DNA from: Tritrichomonas musculus
Lineage: Eukaryota; Parabasalia; Tritrichomonadida; Tritrichomonadidae
Assembly: GCA_039105265.1 (NCBI GenBank)
Contig: JAPFFF010000004.1
Location: forward strand, 3,472,001-3,536,000
DNA length: 64,000 nt
Direction of reading: 5' to 3'
Of the stretch, positions 59,166 through 64,000 are shown one piece after another. A program made the translations under genes and the position numbers. The notes below the pieces were generated by a model. It saw only the letters and a program-made list of their open reading frames with translations. It was not told the DNA's origin and ran no database searches. The number at the start of each line of letters is the position of its first letter. Within the stretch, counting starts at the first letter, position 1.

Positions 59166-61544
59166 ATGGCTACACACGAGCAACTTAGCGAATATGATGG
59201 TAAATTAAGAAATGCGGTTAATGAAATTTTCTCAATAATCGATGCAGATGATTGGGAAGAAAGAAAATCAAACGAAGAAGGTTTGCAAACATATCTTCGA
59301 CATGATCCTTCATCCTCATTCAACCAGGTAAAAAGTATTTGCGTAATTAGTGCTCCATTAAATACTGTTGATACAAATCTCAGGCAACCAATCACTACAA
59401 TCGACGAAAATACTCCAATAGATAAGCGTAATGGATATATCGAGAAATGCATGATTTATTCGATTGGCGATGGATCTGACTGCGCTGGTTTTTTATACAC
59501 CGTCATTGAATTTCCTTCAAAATTTATTAGCCCACGTGAATTTTTAACTTACCAAAAAGTTATAAATCGTGATGGGAAAATCGTTTTGATAAGAACTTCA
59601 ATTGATAACGATGAATTACATGGCGTTGGAGAGGGGTATGTACGTGGTAAACTGCACTTTCAAGCATATATTGCTGAATCTATTAAAGAAAATAAGACAA
59701 AATTGACATTTGTAGAATTTGCTGATCCATGCGGAAATATTCCATCATTATTATATAATACATTTTTAATAAATCGAAGTTTTTCGAATGTTTGTTCTAT
59801 TAAGAAAGAAATTGAAGGTGCTCACTTTGAATTATACCTATCTTACAATTCAATAATTATTTCCCAAAATAAAAGAACTCTTTGTGCCATAGACCGATTT
59901 AAACTTCAAATTATTAATGCTCAACCATCTGACGACCAAATTAAAATACCTTTTCATTTTATTCTTGGACTATATAAGTATGAAATAAGAAAAGGTGAAC
60001 CTATTTATTATCTTGTTTTAGTTACTGACTATCAAAAATTCGACTTTTTCAATGTTTGTAAAGTTACCTCTTTCAAAATTATTACTTTGAAAGAAACAAC
60101 AAAAACTTATGAATCTGAAAAGTTTTATGAACTTTTAAAGCTAGGACTTAACCAGTGTTCTATGTATTTCAGTGATAATTATAATCTGACTTTAACGCTT
60201 CAGCAGCAATTCGAAAATCAGCCATCAAGAGAATGTTTTAAATGGAATCTTGAAGCAATTAAATGCCTCGAAGAGGTTAAATGTTTTAAAGAAGTAATAA
60301 ATGTTAAATGTTATAAAGAGGTAATAGATGGGTATTTCAATAAAGAAAATCAAATTGTAATTATATCAAGAAAGAGTAATAAAAACGGAGGATGTCATAC
60401 ATGGAACCGTGGCGCTGACAAAGATGGACATGCTGCAAACTTTGTTGAGAATGAAGAGATAATTTTATATGGTAATGATAAGCTCAACCATGATTTAAAT
60501 ATTAATAATAATAAAATCAATGCAATTTCTCACATTGAGATTGGTGGCTCTTGTCCGATCTTCTGGAGCCAATATCCAACTATGCAATTATCACGTCCAT
60601 TTCACTTTGGGCCTCATAATGAGTGTCAACGACGTTTTAAATGTCACTTTAAAAGCCTTTCTGATATTTATTGTCAAAGAAATGACCAATCGATTGTGAA
60701 AAAAGAAAGTATGAGAAGAATCCAAAACAATAATTTTGATGACAATAATGGTTGTTCTGTGATTATTGTATCACTTTTAAATGATAAAGGGAAAGAAGAT
60801 AAATTAAATAAAAAGTATCAAGAATTCGCTAAGGAAGAAGGAATTGAATTCCATTCCATTAATTTTAGTGAGCTTATGAAAGAAAAAGGTAAATTGCCAT
60901 CCGAAATTGAAAAATTAAACGATGAATTACATTTCGATGCTACAATAATTGAAGATGGAATAATTTGTGAAAAGCAAACCAAAATACCAAGAGTTAACTG
61001 TTCAAGTTGTTTGGATAGAACCAGTGTATTTATGGAAATATTATTTAAATATGTTTTTGAAAAGCACTTATCCCAAAATAAAGTCCTAATACATAAAAAA
61101 CTCTGGCTAGATCGAGCTGATGCACTTTCAAAAGAATATGCGCTCACAAAAGGACAGAAAACTTATATGTTTGAAACAGAATGTATGACACTCACTGGTA
61201 AATACCATGACTATGCAATACAAGTTCAGCGCTTTTTTTACAGTATTTTCTATGAAGGTCTCTATAGTGATGCTTACAATGCTGTATTACAAGAGCGACC
61301 TTTTACAAAGTTTGAGCCCACAGAAATTTTTCATAAGATAGTTCTTTTCTTTCAGCTTATTTTAATTTTTATTTACATTTTCTTGTTCGAAGGGCGTGGG
61401 TTTGCTGTGCACACATGGAGAGATAGAATCAAAAAAATTATTAATCATCCACACATTCCTGATGAAAATGGCAATATTGATTTACGTGATGCTGATGAAT
61501 ATGACAACATTGATTTTACTCAAAAAAAGGAAAATTTACAATAA
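59166..61544 (+). CDS. START domain - SAC phosphoinositide phosphatase fusion
   Basis: 792 residues. The N-terminal 210 form a START-like lipid-binding domain (SPREFLTYQKV..DGKIVLIRTS, GYVRGKL, FADPCGNIPSLLYN). A SAC phosphatase domain follows at about 235-700: LGLYKY, a run ISRKSNKNGG..WNRGADKDGHAANFVENE, IGGSCPIFWSQ, and the catalytic CX5RT motif NCSSCLDRTS (Cys612, Arg618). A hydrophobic helix at about 722-742 (IVLFFQLILIFIYIFLF) suggests a membrane anchor, as in Sac1 of the ER. SAC enzymes remove phosphate from PI4P and other phosphoinositides. The fusion would couple lipid binding or transfer with PI4P turnover at one membrane, for example at contact sites (inference). Short internal repeat KCFKEV/KCYKEV near 370-392. 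Confidence 0.85.
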   Translation: MATHEQLSEYDGKLRNAVNEIFSIIDADDWEERKSNEEGLQTYLRHDPSSSFNQVKSICVISAPLNTVDTNLRQPITTIDENTPIDKRNGYIEKCMIYSIGDGSDCAGFLYTVIEFPSKFISPREFLTYQKVINRDGKIVLIRTSIDNDELHGVGEGYVRGKLHFQAYIAESIKENKTKLTFVEFADPCGNIPSLLYNTFLINRSFSNVCSIKKEIEGAHFELYLSYNSIIISQNKRTLCAIDRFKLQIINAQPSDDQIKIPFHFILGLYKYEIRKGEPIYYLVLVTDYQKFDFFNVCKVTSFKIITLKETTKTYESEKFYELLKLGLNQCSMYFSDNYNLTLTLQQQFENQPSRECFKWNLEAIKCLEEVKCFKEVINVKCYKEVIDGYFNKENQIVIISRKSNKNGGCHTWNRGADKDGHAANFVENEEIILYGNDKLNHDLNINNNKINAISHIEIGGSCPIFWSQYPTMQLSRPFHFGPHNECQRRFKCHFKSLSDIYCQRNDQSIVKKESMRRIQNNNFDDNNGCSVIIVSLLNDKGKEDKLNKKYQEFAKEEGIEFHSINFSELMKEKGKLPSEIEKLNDELHFDATIIEDGIICEKQTKIPRVNCSSCLDRTSVFMEILFKYVFEKHLSQNKVLIHKKLWLDRADALSKEYALTKGQKTYMFETECMTLTGKYHDYAIQVQRFFYSIFYEGLYSDAYNAVLQERPFTKFEPTEIFHKIVLFFQLILIFIYIFLFEGRGFAVHTWRDRIKKIINHPHIPDENGNIDLRDADEYDNIDFTQKKENLQ

Positions 61545-62053
61545 TTAATAAGCAAATGCATGTGCTAAATCAATAATTCGATAAATGTTTGCGCATTTCC
61601 AAATAGTTGAATTATACTTCATTGCACAAATGTAAAATCTGAGAAGAGTGTCATTCTATTTTTGAAATTTATATTATAACATGATAATAAAGTTGAAAAC
61701 AATTATTTGATCTATTTAATAATTTTTAGCCAATTTTTTTTATTTTTGTTGTTGATAAAATTTAATCATTTTGGAAGATCTTGATTTATTGTTTTTATTA
61801 AATAGCTTAATTTGTGTGAAGAAAATTAATAATATTACTATGACTCATAGTCTATGAGTTTTTTGTTCGCATTGCTTTCCATTTAACTTATTGATCAAAT
61901 GAAAAACTGAGTATGATTATAAACTCATCTTTTTTTATATTTTATTAGGTGATTTTTTGAAATATTGATTTTTACATAAGTGAACTAAATTAATTCACTC
62001 GGCGGTTAAGGTTAATATGATCCTCAATTTCTATATTCAAATTTGGCGCCAAA
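61545..62053. other. Spacer upstream of the RING gene
   Basis: 509 bp. Near 62000-62025 CGGCGGTTAAGGTTAATAT resembles the arm of the inverted-repeat element at 10.5 kb. An E2F-like palindrome ends at the ATG. Confidence 0.55.
62042..62053. promoter_or_regulatory. Palindrome TTTGGCGCCAAA abutting the RING gene start
   Basis: A perfect 12-bp palindrome and a two-sided match to the E2F/DP core, ending on the base before the ATG at 62054. Its exact placement at the start codon in AT-rich DNA suggests a control site near the transcript start. Confidence 0.5.
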
Positions 62054-62545
62054 ATGGATAGCATGAGCTGTTCTAATGTTTGTGCACTTTGTGGAAACAG
62101 AATTTCATATCATTCTTGCTCGCTACCATGTAATCATCAATTTTGCCAAATTTGCATCTCAAAATGGTGCACACAATCGAATTCATGTCCATCATGCAAT
62201 AAAAAATACACAAGATTAAATGAATTAATTAATAATTCACCTACAGGTTTTATTTTTTCAGCTAAAGCTCTTGCAAAACTTTATGAAACCACAAATTCAA
62301 ATGATGATAATCTTAATTCAAGTTCACTTATTACAGATTCATCAACATTTCAAGCTGCACAGCAATATAGATCTGATGAATCTATCGAGCAGATCGACAA
62401 GCCTTCTTTTCATCATAGCAGAAATAGTATTTATTCGTCAGCACTTGGAAACAAGAACACCAAAAACGCATTACCAACAAAGCAGAAAGAATGGAAAAAA
62501 AGTTCCTTAATGCCCAAACTTGTTTTATCATCTATTCAATCATGA
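62054..62545 (+). CDS. RING-finger protein (probable ubiquitin E3 ligase)
   Basis: 163 residues. An N-terminal C3HC4 RING at about 10-52: CALCGNRI, CSLPCNHQFCQICI, SCPSCNK. This holds all eight zinc ligands in C-x2-C...C-x-H-x2-C-x2-C...C-x2-C order. The rest is Ser/Asn/Thr-rich and low complexity with a Lys-rich end. Small RING proteins usually pair with E2 enzymes in ubiquitin transfer; the substrate is not indicated. The E2F-like site at its start hints at cell-cycle control (inference). Confidence 0.8.
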   Translation: MDSMSCSNVCALCGNRISYHSCSLPCNHQFCQICISKWCTQSNSCPSCNKKYTRLNELINNSPTGFIFSAKALAKLYETTNSNDDNLNSSSLITDSSTFQAAQQYRSDESIEQIDKPSFHHSRNSIYSSALGNKNTKNALPTKQKEWKKSSLMPKLVLSSIQS

Positions 62546-63024
62546 TTTGAAAGTGCATATTTTATAAATTGTATGAATTGTTAATGTTATTTAAACCATC
62601 ATCATTTGTCATAATCCCAATTTTATTTTTTATATTTTACCATAAATTTGTTACCTAAAAATTTTATTTAATACCTATGGAATTGCTTTGTATAACTATC
62701 AGATAAATCATTTTTCACTTAATATTGTAAATTAAATAAAGTTATGATGAGAAATATGATTTTATAAAGATCACAGAAACCCATACAAAAAGTGGAACTC
62801 TAATAAAAAAATTGATCTTTTTGAAAAGAGATTTTTACAAAAATAATATTATAACAGAATATTTTTCTGGCATGAAAAATATGATTTGGAATATAAATTG
62901 ATGAGTCATTAAATTATATATATAAGACAAAATTTAAATTGAAAATTTAAGATTTATTTCAAAAGGCAATCGTTCGAGTGAAAAAAATTCGCCAAAATGA
63001 TTTAGATATTCATTACAATAAAAA
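62546..63024. other. Spacer upstream of the CYFIP gene
   Basis: 479 bp, AT-rich. Contains TTCGCCAAAA at 62989-62998 (E2F-like in reverse) and a TTCATTACA initiator-like site about 10-15 bases before the ATG at 63025. No gene. Confidence 0.6.
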
Positions 63025-64000
63025 ATGTTTGAAGAAGTTAAACTTCCTGAAAAAGAAATGATTGATCAATGGGATAATCTAGAAAAGCCTCCTATTGTTG
63101 AAACAGTTCCTAGATCAGTTCCTCTTCCAACATTTGTTAAATATCCATCAGAAAAAAATTTTCAACATATTTTGTCTGGCCGATTTAAACTTTTTGCACA
63201 AGAATCTGAAGAATATATAGATCTTGTTAATAACACCATTGAGCAAATCGAAAGCCTACTCTCATCATTATATACTCGAAGAGGTGTTACAAAGCCGCTG
63301 CATTCATATATCGAAAAGGTTAAAAAACAACGAGGAATACAATTAACACCAGAAGAATTTAGAACAGAGCAAGCTTCTAATTCAGCAAAAGAAGTTCTTA
63401 AACCAATATTGCGACTTCTCAAACATCAAGAAAGTACTTGTGTTGCTATTTCTGTTCAAATCAAAGCTTTCTTTTGTACTGATTTTTGTACTGATTTTTG
63501 GAAAGAAGGTAGATATAACGATGATTTTCTTGATAGACTTTGTGTTTTATTCTTAAGAGCAACATCACTTGAACAACTAGGACCAGATAAAAATTGTTTG
63601 ATTAATGATCTTGCGCACTTGAAAAAGATTATAAATGATCCTAAAGTTACGACTGAAATTGGAGTAATACAAATGTGGTTTACAAACCCGAGGTCCCTGT
63701 CATCAATGATATTAAAAGAATTATCCGATGTGAAACCCGAAGATGCCATAATTATTTTTGATGCAATATTTAATCACATCAAGAAAAACACCAATCGCCC
63801 CAATTTTATTGATCCTGAAATTCAATTTGCATATAATGTAACTTTTATATTTATTATACAGTTTTATGAGCAAACTCGACTTAAAGAGATTGCAGATTGC
63901 AGTAAAAGCAAAAAACTAAAGCCGAAGATGAAAGAACTTGGAAAAGCTATACATGAATTTTATGAATATTTGGTTGGAGTTTATCCACTTACACCTTTAT
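63025..64000 (+). CDS. CYFIP/Sra-1/PIR121, N-terminal part (runs off the right edge)
   Basis: Open from the ATG at 63025 to the window end, 325 codons. It follows the start of CYFIP proteins: LPLPTF-like opening, EVLKPILRLLKHQESTCVAI (compare the [21 protein letters not shown] block), DFLDRLCVLFLRATSLEQL, DPKVTTEIGVIQMWFTNPRS (compare [21 protein letters not shown]), and KPKMKELGKAIHEFYEYL. CYFIP is the large Rac-binding subunit of the WAVE regulatory complex, which controls Arp2/3 actin branching. A WAVE complex would suit an amoeboid, phagocytic flagellate. The Rac-binding sites of the family lie partly beyond this fragment. Confidence 0.8.
   Translation, partial: MFEEVKLPEKEMIDQWDNLEKPPIVETVPRSVPLPTFVKYPSEKNFQHILSGRFKLFAQESEEYIDLVNNTIEQIESLLSSLYTRRGVTKPLHSYIEKVKKQRGIQLTPEEFRTEQASNSAKEVLKPILRLLKHQESTCVAISVQIKAFFCTDFCTDFWKEGRYNDDFLDRLCVLFLRATSLEQLGPDKNCLINDLAHLKKIINDPKVTTEIGVIQMWFTNPRSLSSMILKELSDVKPEDAIIIFDAIFNHIKKNTNRPNFIDPEIQFAYNVTFIFIIQFYEQTRLKEIADCSKSKKLKPKMKELGKAIHEFYEYLVGVYPLTPL

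Noticed and set aside
1-64000. Introns of trichomonad type
   Set aside because: No GTAYGT...ACTAACACACAG pattern was noticed, and the host genes read through as single frames.
1-64000. tRNA, rRNA or CRISPR
   Set aside because: No TTCRA-loop tRNA pattern, rRNA-like stretch or spaced palindromic repeat array was seen by eye; a covariance search would settle tRNAs and small RNAs.

Overview
The window is strongly AT-rich nuclear DNA of a protist. It has dense, apparently intronless genes on both strands, separated by short and very A+T-rich spacers. The gene set is eukaryotic: BEACH-WD40 protein, syntaxin, R2R3-Myb, ARF, PIAS-type SP-RING protein, DDX55/Spb4-like helicase, HP1-like protein, IKS-like kinase, CPSF100, Vps18, PROPPIN/Atg18, p115-like tether, START-SAC phosphatase and CYFIP/Sra-1. 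Several genes (8367, 59166, 63025) carry TCA-pyrimidine-(T/A) within about 20 bases of the ATG, the form of the trichomonad initiator. With the Myb type and lack of visible introns this suggests a parabasalid (Tritrichomonas/Trichomonas-like). The assignment is inference; no rRNA or diagnostic marker gene is present.

Layout. 1-28.4 kb is ordinary host sequence: membrane-traffic, chromatin and RNA-processing genes, plus one bacterial-looking HD hydrolase and a UBL-vWA-UEV fusion. From 28.4 to 47.9 kb lies an accessory island. A direct repeat of 964 bp (28417-29380, and 46545-47851 where it is interrupted by a small transposon) brackets two related copies of a CRESS-DNA-virus-like element. Its parts are a Rep protein with HUH and SF3-helicase motifs, a tandem set of four related beta-rich capsid-like genes, a long beta-repeat protein, and six small proteins. 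The copies have broken genes and are treated as fossils, but the Rep-to-119-aa block looks almost unchanged between copies, so the insertion and duplication look young. A recurring 28-bp junction element joins the element's genes, packing the previous gene's stop/TAAA signal against a trichomonad-type initiator. Two copies of a roughly 340-bp MITE with TTAA target duplications sit in the right half, and both have matching empty sites in the left half.

From 49.1 kb to the end the sequence is host again: PROPPIN, p115-like, a possible CH-like protein, a type I surface glycoprotein, a possible VPS9-like protein, a START-SAC fusion, a RING protein, and the N-terminal third or so of CYFIP.

Many host genes serve membrane traffic and phosphoinositide signalling (BEACH, syntaxin, ARF, Vps18, PROPPIN, p115, START-SAC) and actin control (CYFIP). 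They are interleaved on both strands rather than in operons. The most unusual content is the CRESS-like island: far more genes than usual for this virus group, several capsid-like paralogues, host-style promoters and a candidate replication origin.
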